46,311 nt of DNA from an uncultured Holophagaceae bacterium (GCA_903884655.1 CAISFO010000089.1:1-46311), one strand, 5' to 3'. Shown: positions 1 to 9,024, counted from the stretch's first letter. Notes: generated by a model from the letters alone, not told the origin. Translations and numbers: made by a program.

Positions 1-70
1 GAACCTCGCGTGCATCCAACACCTCGGCCCCCAGTTGTCTGGGACCCAGCGTCCTCCACTCCCTCTCCAC
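1..70 (-). CDS. Partial ORF, probable first transposase gene of an IS21-like element
   Basis: A reading frame begins with GTG at position 70 on the minus strand and runs off the left edge without a stop, giving about 23 residues (starting VEREWRTLGPRQLGAE). A GAGGAGG ribosome binding site lies at 75-81, four bases upstream of the start. Directly upstream are two GGGGGTC-containing repeats of the kind found at IS21-family ends, so this is read as the start of the istA-like transposase gene. The fragment is too short to recognise the family from its protein. The IS assignment therefore rests mainly on the repeats and is an inference. Confidence 0.45.
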   Translation of the reverse strand, partial: MEREWRTLGPRQLGAEVLDAREV

Positions 71-90
71 ATCGCCTCCTCGGCGACTCA

Positions 91-136
91 GGGGGTCAAT
101 AGTTCTGTCGCCAGGGGGTCAGTTTTGGCTGTCGCC
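91..136 (-). mobile_element. Terminal direct repeats of an IS21-like insertion sequence
   Basis: Two related units lie side by side: GGGGGTCAATAGTTCTGTCGCC at 91-112 and a 23-base version at 114-136. Both start with GGGGGTCA and end in CTGTCGCC/TCTGTCGCC, and a further GGCGAC lies at 82-87. Multiple tandem end repeats just upstream of the first transposase gene are typical of IS21-family elements. The element body would lie outside the window to the left. The exact outer tip and target duplication cannot be placed. Confidence 0.5.
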
Positions 137-293
137 CGATAGGGAACAAACGGTCTGCCTTTTCAAAAACAGGCGACCTGCCTTGGATGGATGAGCGGGC
201 ACTTAATCCTCCACAGCCTCTGCATCCTTCCTGATTTGGCGAACCGATGGGGCCTCAGACCTGTCGACTCATTCAAAGATAGGCACCGCATCG

Positions 294-632
294 ATGTCCG
301 AACTCTCACGAGAAACTCGAATTGAATATTCTGAGTCGCTGGATTTTTTGCTGCGACTCGATCAGCTTGTGCTTGAAGGAGCAAGGATCATCGTGGTCGT
401 ACCCGTCCGCCCAGCAGATGACTCTCTGTTCTTCGCTCGCCTTCGGATTTGCCAAGCGCCGCTGCCTCCAGATGGGGCGATTCCCATCTCCAGTGAGAGT
501 TCTGTCCGGAACCTGGTAAATCGAATCACTGGGTATTTTGCTCGCCTAAGGCGCGAGCCCAATTACCACCATTACGTTGCCTCGGTCAGGAAGGACTGCG
601 ATCCACTCGAAGTGCATCTTTCACCCAGGTAA
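294..632 (+). CDS. Doubtful small hypothetical protein (112 aa)
   Basis: This open frame from ATG 294 has no recognisable family. Its product is mixed alpha/beta in appearance, with a hydrophobic stretch near residues 30-38 (GARIIVVVP). No convincing Shine-Dalgarno sequence precedes the start. Codon use is less GC-biased at third positions than in the clear genes downstream. It lies between an IS end and the pxp operon, where degraded sequence would be expected. It may be a real orphan gene or chance. The flanks at 137-293 and 633-809 show no other gene. Confidence 0.3.
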   Translation: MSELSRETRIEYSESLDFLLRLDQLVLEGARIIVVVPVRPADDSLFFARLRICQAPLPPDGAIPISSESSVRNLVNRITGYFARLRREPNYHHYVASVRKDCDPLEVHLSPR

Positions 633-781
633 GCCAGCCATGCGCCTATCCTCCAGCTCAACTCGGACCCCGCCTCCATTGCAAGATTGAACCGCCACGA
701 ACTTTTACATCGAATCAGCCGGGCCAAGGAAAACCTGGTCGGGTGGACCGATTCAGGCCCCGGCATGGGCCGTGCTCGGTC

Positions 782-797
782 CCCGGGCCTGCCCGGG
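782..797 (-). terminator. Possible terminator hairpin of the pxp operon
   Basis: CCCGGG at 782-787 and 792-797 can pair around a 4-base loop, 13 bases beyond the pxpA stop in its direction of transcription. There is no clear T-tract, so this is only a weak candidate. Confidence 0.25.
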
Positions 798-809
798 TCC
801 GACCTTGAT

Positions 810-1571
810 CTATTGAAGTGCGCGGACCTCGACTCCGGATTCCTCCAGGGCCCTGCGCAACCGACGGGCAAAGGCCAAGGCCTTGGGTTGATCGCCATGG
901 ATGCAGATGGTCCCTGCCTTCAGGGCGACATCCTTGCCTGCCACGCTCTTGACCTGACCTTCGTGCACCATGCGCAGCACCCGTGACACGGCGAGTTCTT
1001 CATCCGTGATCATGGCTCCGGGCGCGCTGCGGGGGGAGAGGCTGCCATCTGATTCGTACCCGCGATCCGCGAACACTTCGCTGGCGCACCGGAGGCCGAT
1101 GTCCAAACCAGCCCTGACCAGGGCGCTGCCACTCAGGCCTACGAGGATCAGGGAGGGATCGAAATCCCAGACGGCCCCGGCGATGGCGGCGGCCAGGGAG
1201 CTGTCCTTGGCCGCCATGTTGTAGAGGGCGCCGTGGGGCTTGACGTGACAGAGCCTGGCTCCCGCCGCCTTCGCAAAGGCCTCCAGGGCACCCACCTGAT
1301 AGAGGATCAGCCCGCGGGCCTCCTCGGGGGTGATGCTCATGGTCCGGCGACCGAAGCCCTGCAGGTCCGGGAGGGAAGGGTGGGCCCCCAGGGCGACGCC
1401 CTTGGCCACGGCGGATTGTACCGTCCGCAGCATGGTCATGGGATCACCAGCGTGGAATCCACAGGCGATGTTGGCGCTGGTGACATGCTCAAGCAGAGCC
1501 TCGTCTTGCCCCATGGTCCAGGCCCCGAAGCTCTCGCCCATGTCGCAGTTGAGGTCGATGGATTTGCGCAT
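810..1571 (-). CDS. pxpA: 5-oxoprolinase subunit A (LamB/YcsF family)
   Basis: This is the PxpA subunit of the ATP-dependent prokaryotic 5-oxoprolinase, which with PxpB and PxpC opens 5-oxoproline (pyroglutamate) to glutamate in the cytoplasm. The N-terminus SIDLNCDMGESFG and the nearby IACGFHAGDP are hallmarks of the LamB/YcsF family, and the length (253 aa) is normal. I chose ATG 1571 because GGTGAT sits just upstream of it and it begins directly at the conserved N-terminus. A TTG at 1589 would add six residues and overlap pxpC by 4 bases. It is the last gene of pxpB-pxpC-pxpA, 14 bases after pxpC. Confidence 0.93.
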   Translation of the reverse strand: MRKSIDLNCDMGESFGAWTMGQDEALLEHVTSANIACGFHAGDPMTMLRTVQSAVAKGVALGAHPSLPDLQGFGRRTMSITPEEARGLILYQVGALEAFAKAAGARLCHVKPHGALYNMAAKDSSLAAAIAGAVWDFDPSLILVGLSGSALVRAGLDIGLRCASEVFADRGYESDGSLSPRSAPGAMITDEELAVSRVLRMVHEGQVKSVAGKDVALKAGTICIHGDQPKALAFARRLRRALEESGVEVRALQ

Positions 1572-1585
1572 GGGATCACCTTGGT

Positions 1586-2590
1586 TCAAAGGGTTTGCTG
1601 GTCAGCCAGGACGAGCTCAAGGTCGTGGAATCGTTTTTCGCGGGAGAGAAACAGGTCCTGGGCTTCTTCAACGGAAACCTGGGAGAGTCGCAGCGCTTCC
1701 CCCGGGCGGAGCTGGGCGGCCCTGGGGAGATCCACAGAGACCACCTCGCCCAGGCGAGGGTAGCCGCCGGTCGTCTGCCGATCCGCCATGAGCAGAATGA
1801 TGGACCCGTCGGAGGGAAGCTGGAGGGTGCCCATGGCCACCCCGGATGAGACCATCTCCTGAGGCTGTTCCAGGGAAAGCTTTGGCCCCAGCAGTCGGAT
1901 GCCCATGCGATTCGAGTGGGCCGCCACTTCGAAGGGGGACGCAAGGAGGCATTGCCTGGATGGGCCCGTCAATCCGGACCATTGAGATCCTGGGATGAAG
2001 CGGAGCATCGCAGGCTGGGCGAACTCGAGAAACTGGTACCAGGGGACGAACCAGTCCGGCCCCAACAATAGGTGCTGTCCCTGGTGAAAGCGCTGGCGAA
2101 GCGAAGGGTACCGAACTTTAGGGCAGGGCCCGGTCTCCAGGCGGTCGCCGATCTTGAGGGGGCGGCCCTGGAAGCCTCCGAAGCCCGCGGACAGATGGGT
2201 ACTGGCGCTGCCCATGACCCTCGGGACCTGGAAGCCGCCTTCCACCCCCAGATAGCAGCGGGCCCCCTGGACGGGGCGGCCGAAGCTGAGCAGGGAGCCA
2301 GCCGCCACCATCACGGGCCGCCAGAGGGGCATCCGCTGGTCCGCGATCCTGGGTGAAAGATCCGCGCCACAAAGCGTGATCATCGACTCGGTCTCGAAGT
2401 ACAGGCTGGGTCCGGAAAGGGTGATCTCCAGGGTGGGGGCGTGATTGGGATTCCCCAGCAGGAGGTTGGCGATCCGGTGGGAGGCCTCATCCATGGCTCC
2501 GCCGGGACCCACGCCCAGGTGCTGGAAGCCCCTGCGCCCAAGGTCCTGGACCGTGGTGAGCAGGCCGAAGGATGCGACCCGCAGGCTCAC
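1586..2590 (-). CDS. pxpC: 5-oxoprolinase subunit C (biotin-dependent carboxyltransferase-like)
   Basis: This is the KipA/PxpC-type subunit (334 aa) of 5-oxoprolinase, related to allophanate hydrolase subunit 2. Visible family signatures are the N-terminal TTVQDLGRRGFQHLGVGPGG, followed by the MDEASHRIANLLLGN region, and GVEGGF near the middle. It overlaps the end of pxpB by four bases (ATGA, 2587-2590), which suggests translational coupling. With PxpB it should form the part of the complex that phosphorylates oxoproline for the PxpA step. KipA-like proteins have also been linked to histidine-kinase inhibition in Bacillus, but the full pxpBCA set points to the metabolic role. Confidence 0.93.
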   Translation of the reverse strand: MSLRVASFGLLTTVQDLGRRGFQHLGVGPGGAMDEASHRIANLLLGNPNHAPTLEITLSGPSLYFETESMITLCGADLSPRIADQRMPLWRPVMVAAGSLLSFGRPVQGARCYLGVEGGFQVPRVMGSASTHLSAGFGGFQGRPLKIGDRLETGPCPKVRYPSLRQRFHQGQHLLLGPDWFVPWYQFLEFAQPAMLRFIPGSQWSGLTGPSRQCLLASPFEVAAHSNRMGIRLLGPKLSLEQPQEMVSSGVAMGTLQLPSDGSIILLMADRQTTGGYPRLGEVVSVDLPRAAQLRPGEALRLSQVSVEEAQDLFLSREKRFHDLELVLADQQTL

Positions 2591-3324
2591 GGAGCCTCCA
2601 GGGCGCAGGCGTGGAAGGTTTCGGCATCGATGGGGACGAACCGCAGCCGATCGCCTGGGTGGAGCAGGCAGGGGTTCGCTTCGCTGGGAAGGAACAGGCG
2701 CTTCGGGGTCTGGCCGATGATCTGCCAGCCTCCGGGCGTAGCCAAGGGGTAGATGCCTGTCTGCATCCCCGCGATGCCCACCGAGCCGGCAGGGACCATG
2801 AGCCGCGGCGTGCTCCGCCGGGGGGCGGCGATGGTGGTGTCCAGGCCCCCCAGGTAGGCGAAGCCGGGTGAAAAGCCGATCATGTAGACCCGGTACGATG
2901 CTGCCGCATGCCGGGCAATGACTTCCTCGGGGGATCGTGAGCAGAGGCTGGCCACATCGTTCAGGTCTGGTCCAAAGTCGCCTCCGTAACAGACGGGAAT
3001 CTCCACCAGGCGTGGTAGAGGGAGGGCCGAAGCCCCGGCCTTCTTCCAGAGGCGCATGACTTCACGGCTCAGGGCCTCGAAGGGTGGCATGCCCTTCCCC
3101 GACCAGGCGGTGGGATCGTAATGCAGGGTGATCGTGGCATAAGCTGGGACCAAGTCATGAACCCCTGGGAGCCTTTTCTGGCCTAGCAGGGCCGCCAGCT
3201 GGTGAACCCGATCATTGACGCCGGGATCGATCCCGCTCCCCAGGGTCAGCAACAAAGCACGGTCGCCCAGAGCTTCCACTTGGAGCTCGGGATTCCGTGC
3301 GAGGTCTGGCGATTCGGTCCGCAT
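2587..3324 (-). CDS. pxpB: 5-oxoprolinase subunit B (KipI family)
   Basis: This is the PxpB/KipI-type subunit (245 aa) of 5-oxoprolinase and the first gene of pxpB-pxpC-pxpA. The sequence shows EALGDRALLLTLG near the N-terminus, the conserved IPVCYGGDFGPDL segment, and the strongly conserved IGFSPGFAYLGGL followed by PRRSTPRLMVPAGSVGIAG. Its ribosome binding site is weak. The 117-base gap upstream separates it from a divergent transporter operon, so the promoters of both operons probably lie there. Confidence 0.93.
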   Translation of the reverse strand: MRTESPDLARNPELQVEALGDRALLLTLGSGIDPGVNDRVHQLAALLGQKRLPGVHDLVPAYATITLHYDPTAWSGKGMPPFEALSREVMRLWKKAGASALPLPRLVEIPVCYGGDFGPDLNDVASLCSRSPEEVIARHAAASYRVYMIGFSPGFAYLGGLDTTIAAPRRSTPRLMVPAGSVGIAGMQTGIYPLATPGGWQIIGQTPKRLFLPSEANPCLLHPGDRLRFVPIDAETFHACALEAP

Positions 3325-3441
3325 GTCGATGCAACTCGGTATTGATGATCCCGGGGACTGGAAGTTGGACGCTGCTGATACGCTTCCTCCATATCATCTT
3401 CCATTCGACATTCATTCAACTCCAAATCTGGAGGCCCCACC

Positions 3442-4707
3442 ATGAGCAATGGAACCACCATCTCAGTCGATCCGATAACCCCCTGGTGGAAGGAGGTCAC
3501 GCGCAACCAGTGGTACGCGCTGCTGGCGGGGAAGGTCGGTTGGATGCTGGATGCCTTTGACGTGATGCTCTACGTCTTCTGCCTGAAGACCATCATGGAA
3601 GAGTGGCACCTGAATCCCGCCGTGGCCGGCTTCATGGTGACGGTGACCCTCTTCGCCTCCTCCTTCGGCGGCATCCTGTTCGGGGCCGTGGCCGACCGCT
3701 TCGGGCGGAAGAAGGCCCTCATGGCCACGGTGCTCATCTTCTCGGTCTGCTCCGGCCTCTCGGGCCTGGCCCAGAACCTGGTCCAGCTGGCCATCGCCCG
3801 CACCATCCTGGGTTTGGGCATGGGCGGGGAATGGGCCTCCGGCGCGCTGCTCGTCTCCGAGACCTGGCCCGCCAAGCACCGGGGCAAGGCCATCGGCCTC
3901 ATGCAGGGCGGCTGGGCCCTGGGCTACATCCTCGCGGCCATCGCCGCCGCCACGATCCTGCCCCGGTTCGGCTGGCGCGTCATGTTCTTCGTGGGCGTGA
4001 TCCCGGCCCTGTTCACGCTCTGGATCCGCACCAAGGTCGAGGAGCCCGGTGTCTGGGTGGAACAGCACCGGAAGGAGAAGGCCGAGCCCAAGGCCAAGGG
4101 CGGCTTCCTCCAGATCTTCGCCCCGGACCTCCTGCGCTTCACGCTCATCAGCACCCTGATTTCCACCTTCGTGATGTTTGCCTACTGGGGCCTGTTCTCT
4201 TGGCTGCCCAGCTTCCTCGGCTCTCCGGTCGCGAAAGGCGGCGCTGGCCTGTCCATCGTCAAAGCCCCCATGTGGATCATCCCCATGATGGTCGGGGCCT
4301 ATGTCGGCTACGTCTCCTTCGGCTTCATCGCCGACAAGTTCGGCCGGCGCCCGACCTTCGCCGGTTATCTCCTCATCTCCGCCGTGCTCGTCTTCATCTT
4401 CGGCAACACCCGGAACCCCATGGCCCTCATGGTCATGGGGCCCTTCCTGGGCTTCTTCGGCTCCGGCTACTTCAGCGCCTTCGGAGCCTTCATCTCCGAG
4501 TTGTTCCCGACCCGGGCGCGGGGAGCGGCGGTGGGTTTCTGCTACAACACGGGCCGCATGCTGAGCGCCTTGGCCCCCACTGTGGTGGGGTTCTTCGCCG
4601 GGCGCCTGGGCGTGGGCGCGGCCCTGGGCTTCCTGGCCGTGGCCTTCGTCCTGGCGGCCCTCTCCATCTTCCTGCTGCCTGAGACCGTGGGCGCCGAGCT
4701 GACCTAG
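3442..4707 (+). CDS. Major facilitator superfamily transporter, acid-symporter type
   Basis: This is a 12-helix MFS carrier (421 aa). The loop between helices 2 and 3 carries DRFGRKK (from about residue 85), the family's signature, and the helix 8-9 loop has a second copy, DKFGRRP. The N-terminal WMLDAFDVMLY segment resembles the aromatic-acid/sialate:H+ symporter branch, where an acidic residue in helix 1 couples proton and substrate. GGAGG at 3430-3434 supports the ATG at 3442. It ends 12 bases before an amidohydrolase gene, so the two are probably one operon that imports and then hydrolyses an organic acid or lactone. The substrate is unknown. Confidence 0.85.
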   Translation: MSNGTTISVDPITPWWKEVTRNQWYALLAGKVGWMLDAFDVMLYVFCLKTIMEEWHLNPAVAGFMVTVTLFASSFGGILFGAVADRFGRKKALMATVLIFSVCSGLSGLAQNLVQLAIARTILGLGMGGEWASGALLVSETWPAKHRGKAIGLMQGGWALGYILAAIAAATILPRFGWRVMFFVGVIPALFTLWIRTKVEEPGVWVEQHRKEKAEPKAKGGFLQIFAPDLLRFTLISTLISTFVMFAYWGLFSWLPSFLGSPVAKGGAGLSIVKAPMWIIPMMVGAYVGYVSFGFIADKFGRRPTFAGYLLISAVLVFIFGNTRNPMALMVMGPFLGFFGSGYFSAFGAFISELFPTRARGAAVGFCYNTGRMLSALAPTVVGFFAGRLGVGAALGFLAVAFVLAALSIFLLPETVGAELT

Positions 4708-4719
4708 CCTGGAGGCCCA

Positions 4720-5625
4720 GTGAGCCCCATCGCCGAACTCCCCACGGCGCCCTACTGCCTGGCGCCTTCCTCCCACGTGGAGCCAGCCGCCTTCGAGCTG
4801 CCTGCGGGGGCCTGCGACACCCACGCCCACGTCATTTCCGCCAGCGACACCCATCCCATGGCCGCCTCCCGCAGCTACACGCCGCCCCCCGCTCCCGGGG
4901 AGAATTACCTGGCCATGCTGGATGCCACGGGCTGTGCGCGGGGTGTCCTGGTCCAGATCAGCGTCTACGGCACCGACAACTCGTACCTGCTCGAGGTACT
5001 GCAGGCCCACCCGGACCGGCTGCGGGGCGTCGCCGTGGTGACGCCGGAAGTGACGGACCGAGAGCTGGAGGCGATGCACGCGGCTGGCATCAGGGGACTG
5101 CGCATCAACGTGCTGTTCCCCGGCGCCGGTCTCAGCTTCGACGCCATGGAGGTGCTGGCGCGACGCATCGCGCCGATGGGTTGGCACATGCAGTTCCTGG
5201 TGGATGGGCGCGAGCTGCCCGGACTGCTGCCGCGCATGGTCAAGCTGCCGTGCCCGGGGGTGATCGACCACATGGGGCATATGCCCGCGGCGCTGGGGTT
5301 CTGGCATCCGGGCTTCCAGGCCCTGCGGGAGCTCGTGGCGAACCATGGGTGGTGGACCAAGCTCTCCGGCGCCTACCGGATCAGCGACAGCTGGGATGAT
5401 TTTCCCGAGGTCGTCCCCATCGCCCAGGGTTTGATCGAAGCGGCTCCGGACCGGGTGCTCTGGGGTAGCGACTGGCCCCACGTGGCCATGGCGCACATGC
5501 CCGACACAGGCCGGCTGCGCAACCTCCTCAAGGTCTGGGCTCCCGATCCGGTGACCCGCCATCAAATCCTCGTGGCAAACCCAGCCCGGTTGTATGGATT
5601 CCCCGGGGGCACCGCCATCCAGTAG
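4720..5625 (+). CDS. Amidohydrolase-2 family metal-dependent hydrolase (PDC-lactonase-like)
   Basis: This predicted TIM-barrel hydrolase of the amidohydrolase-2 family has 301 aa. The N-terminal DTHAHV (D33-H35-H37) is the metal-binding HxH strand, and WGSDWPH (D251) near the C-terminus supplies the conserved catalytic aspartate. The layout resembles 2-pyrone-4,6-dicarboxylate lactonase-like enzymes that open lactones in aromatic degradation. The start is GTG with GGAGG at 4711-4715. It lies 12 bases downstream of the MFS gene, which suggests the carrier brings in its substrate. Its exact reaction cannot be read from sequence. Confidence 0.8.
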   Translation: MSPIAELPTAPYCLAPSSHVEPAAFELPAGACDTHAHVISASDTHPMAASRSYTPPPAPGENYLAMLDATGCARGVLVQISVYGTDNSYLLEVLQAHPDRLRGVAVVTPEVTDRELEAMHAAGIRGLRINVLFPGAGLSFDAMEVLARRIAPMGWHMQFLVDGRELPGLLPRMVKLPCPGVIDHMGHMPAALGFWHPGFQALRELVANHGWWTKLSGAYRISDSWDDFPEVVPIAQGLIEAAPDRVLWGSDWPHVAMAHMPDTGRLRNLLKVWAPDPVTRHQILVANPARLYGFPGGTAIQ

Positions 5626-5971
5626 ATGAAAGTTGATTTCTGAACAGGTGGAATGGACGCGGGCTCACCCCTGCTTTTCCCTTGCGGCCTTGAAGACGGC
5701 CATCAGGTGTCCTTCACGTGGGCCCAGGGCGACTTCCCCTTCATCCCGCTCCTGAATTCGGCAGGATGGCCCGTGGTTTACCCAGGGTAGGTCCCGTTGT
5801 GGTTGTGTTTTCCGGCCGTGAAACAATTTTGGAAACATTTTGCGCGAAAAAGACACTTGAGCCGCTTTGTCTGACTGGGGATGCTGGGGCATCACCCGAT
5901 CTGGGCTTCAGGTCCCCCCCACCCGAGTCCCCGCATTCCAAACACGGCCATTCCTGGCCCAGGAGAATCGC
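5626..5971. other. Intergenic region before the TonB-dependent receptor
   Basis: This 346-base stretch holds no convincing gene. A mildly AT-rich patch (about 5800-5855) contains runs such as AAACAATTTTGG and ACATTTTGCGCG and is the likeliest promoter area for the receptor gene, but no clean -35/-10 pair stands out. A short minus-strand frame (5665-5895) was judged not supportable. Confidence 0.5.
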
Positions 5972-8962
5972 ATGAACCGCCGGTTCGCAGCCCTCACCCT
6001 CACGGCCATGGCCTGTGCCATGGTCGCCTCGGCCCAGACCTCGTCCACCTCCGGCGCGGTCCACGGGGTCATCAAGGACAAGACCGGCAAGGCCCTGGCC
6101 AGTGCCACGGTGCAGCTCCGCAATCGCGAAACGGGCCTGACGCGCACCACGACCTCCAATGCCCAGGGCGAGTACCGCATCGGCCTCCTGCCCGTGGGCA
6201 ACTATGAGCTCACCGTGACCACTTCCGGCATGCGGACCGTGAAGGATGCCAACGTCCAGGTCCTGCTGGGCCAGAACACCGGCGCGAACTTCAGCATGGA
6301 CAGGGCGGAGGCTTCGGCGACCGTGGAAGTGGCCGCCACTTCGGAAGCCCTCGACACCACCCAGGTGAACACCATGGTGGCCATCGACACCAACCTGGTC
6401 GAGAACGTTCCGCTCAAGGGCCGCAACTTCACGGACCTCATGAAACTCACCCCGGGGGCCGTCACGGGCGCCACGGGCCGGCAGGTGGTGGACGGCGCCC
6501 GCGGCATCATGAACAACCTCACCATCGATGGCGCCAGCTTCAACTCCGGCTTCTACGGGGATCCCCGGGGCGGCACGGCCATTCCGTTCTCCTTCGGCCT
6601 GGACACGGTGAAGGAGATGCAGATCATCACCGACGCCTACGACACTCAGTACGCCGGGGCCGGCGCGGTCATCAACGCTGTGTCCAAGCAGGGCGGCAAC
6701 GAGTTCTCCGGCGATGTGCTGGATCAGTTCCGCAGCCAGTCCCTGGTCGCCAAGCTCAGGGCCGTTCCCTACGATCCGCGGGGCACCACCAACACGGACA
6801 AGTCGCGCACCCTGGCCTTCAGCCAGCAGCAGCTCAGCGCCAACGTGGGCGGGGCCATCATCAAGGACAAGCTGTTCTACTTCGTGGGCGCCGAGCAGCT
6901 GCACTACTCGACCAACCTGACGCCTGCCTTCGGAGTGTCCGCCAGCGGCAACAACTCGATCGCCAACCTCAACACCTTCCTGACCAACTTCGGCAACATC
7001 CCCGTGGGCGGCGGTCACACGCTCGCCTCCGAATCCGGCCTCACCATCACCAACGACCAGAAGAACCTGACCTTTTTCGGACGCATGGACTGGATCATCA
7101 ACGAGAACCACCGGGCATCCCTCCGGTTGAACACCCAGCAGTTCACCAACACCAACGGCACCAACCTGGGGGTCACCACGGGCCTCAGCGACAACGGCCT
7201 GGACAAGGTGAACAGCATCTCCTGGGTGGCCGAGCTGGTGAGCAGTTTCGGCGCCAACGTGACCAACGAGGCCCGACTCCAGGTCGCTGACGAGCGTCAC
7301 CCGAGGTACGCCAACTCCTCGGTGCCCGAGTTCACCGTCTCCGGCGGGTTCACTTCGGGCCAGATCTGGTACGCCCCCAGCCAGCTCAACGAGTTCAACA
7401 AGCAGCTGCTGGACACCCTCACCTGGTCCGAGGGGGACTGGATGGTGAAGGGCGGCGTGGACCTGCAGTGGTACTCGTACCAGAACCAGTTCCCGCAGTA
7501 CATGGGCGGCTTCTTCAGCTTCCCGGACTACGCCACGGCCAACCTCTGGGCTTCGGGCGGCCTCGTGTCGGCATCCGGTGTGCAGTACAAGGGGTCAGTG
7601 AGCCCAACGGCAGGCTGGATCAATTACGATTCATCCCTGTTGGCCGGGTTTATCCAGGCCCAGTACCACGGGTTCTTGGATCGCCGGCTGAACCTGACCG
7701 GGGGCCTTCGCCTGACCCGCGAGAACCAGCCCACCAACCCCCTGCCCAACGCCCAGTTCGCGGGCACGGATTCCGCGAACAGCAGCTCGGCCACCGATGC
7801 CCGTCTCGGCTTCAGCCTGGATCTGTTCGGCGATGGCAAGACCGTGGTCCGGGGCGGCTGGGGCCAGTTCAGCAGCCCCAACGCCAGCCTGACCGTCTCG
7901 AACACCATGACTTCCAATGGCAATACCATCACCGTCTACACCATCGCCCCGTCAACCAGTGCCAATGCCCTGACCGCCTTCAACACCGGGGCCCTCTCCT
8001 ACGCCACCCGGACGGGGAACGGGACCAACCTGACGCCCCTGGACCTGAGCAACCTCACGACCCTCGGTGGCGTGGCCCGCACCGGCCAGCTCTGGGATCC
8101 GGCCAACAAGCTGCCCCGCAAGTCCAGCACCTCCCTGGGCGTGGAGCACCAGCTCGACAACAAGCTGGTGCTCGGCTTCCGCTGGGAAACCGCCGATTTC
8201 GATCACCAGCAGTACTTCAAGAACATCAACCTCACCCAGGTGGGCGGCGGTTCCTACAACGACGGCTATCCCACCTCCGCGAACACCTTCAGCACCACCC
8301 GCCCCGGCACGGCCATCATCCGCGGTCGGTCGGTGAGCCTGCTGGGGTACGGCGATGTGTTCCTTTCCGAGAACAACGCCGTGGGGACCTACGATGCCTT
8401 GTCCCTCACCGCTTCCCGAAGATCCGACAACGGTCTCGGCTTCCAGAGCAGCATCACCTGGTCCAAGGCCCGGGACGTCAACAGCAACGAGCGCATCACC
8501 AACGGCGGTGTCAGCGTGTCCAACAATCCCGCCGATCCCCAGGCCAACCGGGCCTACAGCGACAGCGACGCCCGCCTGAGGCTCGTGTTCACCGGCTACT
8601 TCCCCCTGGTCTATGGCATCCAGGGTGCCGTCACCTACCAGTACCAGACCGGCTTGCCCTACTCCCAGTTCGCCACCACCGACCTCAACGGAGATGGGAA
8701 CAAGGGCAATGACTATGCCGTCACGTCCGGCGGCCGGAACACCTTCCGTCAGCCTGCCCAGCGCTACTTCGATCTGGCCCTGAAGCGGTCCTGGAACCTC
8801 ACCCGCACCTTCCAGGTCGAGGGTGGCGTGCAGGTGTTCAACGTCTTCAACTGGGCCAACCAGTACACCTCTCAGACCGCGGCCAACGCGAGCTTCGGCT
8901 TCATCGATCAGCTCGACCGCAACCCTCGCGAGGTGCAGTTCAGCCTCCGCCTGAAGTTCTAG
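5972..8962 (+). CDS. Oar-like TonB-dependent outer-membrane receptor
   Basis: This outer-membrane receptor (996 aa) is of the type expanded in Acidobacteriota. AGGAGA at 5961-5966 supports ATG 5972, and the first ~22 residues are a signal peptide ending ASA-Q. Residues ~30-110 form a carboxypeptidase-regulatory-like beta-sandwich (VHGVIKDKTGKALASATVQL). A plug follows (~125-240, with NVPLKGRNFTDLMKLTPGAV), then a large beta-barrel ending in the aromatic REVQFSLRLKF, the usual barrel-assembly signal. It should take up a large ligand using TonB/ExbBD energy, none of which is encoded here. The ligand is unknown. It stands alone, with a strong hairpin behind it. Confidence 0.9.
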   Translation: MNRRFAALTLTAMACAMVASAQTSSTSGAVHGVIKDKTGKALASATVQLRNRETGLTRTTTSNAQGEYRIGLLPVGNYELTVTTSGMRTVKDANVQVLLGQNTGANFSMDRAEASATVEVAATSEALDTTQVNTMVAIDTNLVENVPLKGRNFTDLMKLTPGAVTGATGRQVVDGARGIMNNLTIDGASFNSGFYGDPRGGTAIPFSFGLDTVKEMQIITDAYDTQYAGAGAVINAVSKQGGNEFSGDVLDQFRSQSLVAKLRAVPYDPRGTTNTDKSRTLAFSQQQLSANVGGAIIKDKLFYFVGAEQLHYSTNLTPAFGVSASGNNSIANLNTFLTNFGNIPVGGGHTLASESGLTITNDQKNLTFFGRMDWIINENHRASLRLNTQQFTNTNGTNLGVTTGLSDNGLDKVNSISWVAELVSSFGANVTNEARLQVADERHPRYANSSVPEFTVSGGFTSGQIWYAPSQLNEFNKQLLDTLTWSEGDWMVKGGVDLQWYSYQNQFPQYMGGFFSFPDYATANLWASGGLVSASGVQYKGSVSPTAGWINYDSSLLAGFIQAQYHGFLDRRLNLTGGLRLTRENQPTNPLPNAQFAGTDSANSSSATDARLGFSLDLFGDGKTVVRGGWGQFSSPNASLTVSNTMTSNGNTITVYTIAPSTSANALTAFNTGALSYATRTGNGTNLTPLDLSNLTTLGGVARTGQLWDPANKLPRKSSTSLGVEHQLDNKLVLGFRWETADFDHQQYFKNINLTQVGGGSYNDGYPTSANTFSTTRPGTAIIRGRSVSLLGYGDVFLSENNAVGTYDALSLTASRRSDNGLGFQSSITWSKARDVNSNERITNGGVSVSNNPADPQANRAYSDSDARLRLVFTGYFPLVYGIQGAVTYQYQTGLPYSQFATTDLNGDGNKGNDYAVTSGGRNTFRQPAQRYFDLALKRSWNLTRTFQVEGGVQVFNVFNWANQYTSQTAANASFGFIDQLDRNPREVQFSLRLKF

Positions 8963-8973
8963 ACGCCCGATCA

Positions 8974-9013
8974 CCAAAGGAAAGGCCCCGCGGTTGCGGG
9001 GCCTTTCCTTTGG
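8974..9013. terminator. Strong bidirectional terminator hairpin
   Basis: A perfect 18-bp stem (8974-8991 with 8996-9013) closes on the loop GGTT. It lies between the converging receptor and chemotaxis genes, 11 bases from each stop. T-tracts are poor, but the size and position fit a shared terminator. Confidence 0.8.
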
Positions 9014-9024
9014 TTGGGGTCGAT

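Noticed and set aside
3463..5565. 700-residue open frame antisense to the MFS and amidohydrolase genes
   Set aside because: His/Gly/Gln/Glu-rich, low-complexity translation typical of a frame opposite GC-rich genes. Both sense genes have clear family motifs.
5665..5895. 76-residue minus-strand frame upstream of the TonB receptor
   Set aside because: No ribosome binding site, no family, and it overlaps the likely promoter area.
5741..7300. 519-residue antisense frame over the TonB receptor
   Set aside because: Shadow of a strongly coding sense strand, with no family signature.
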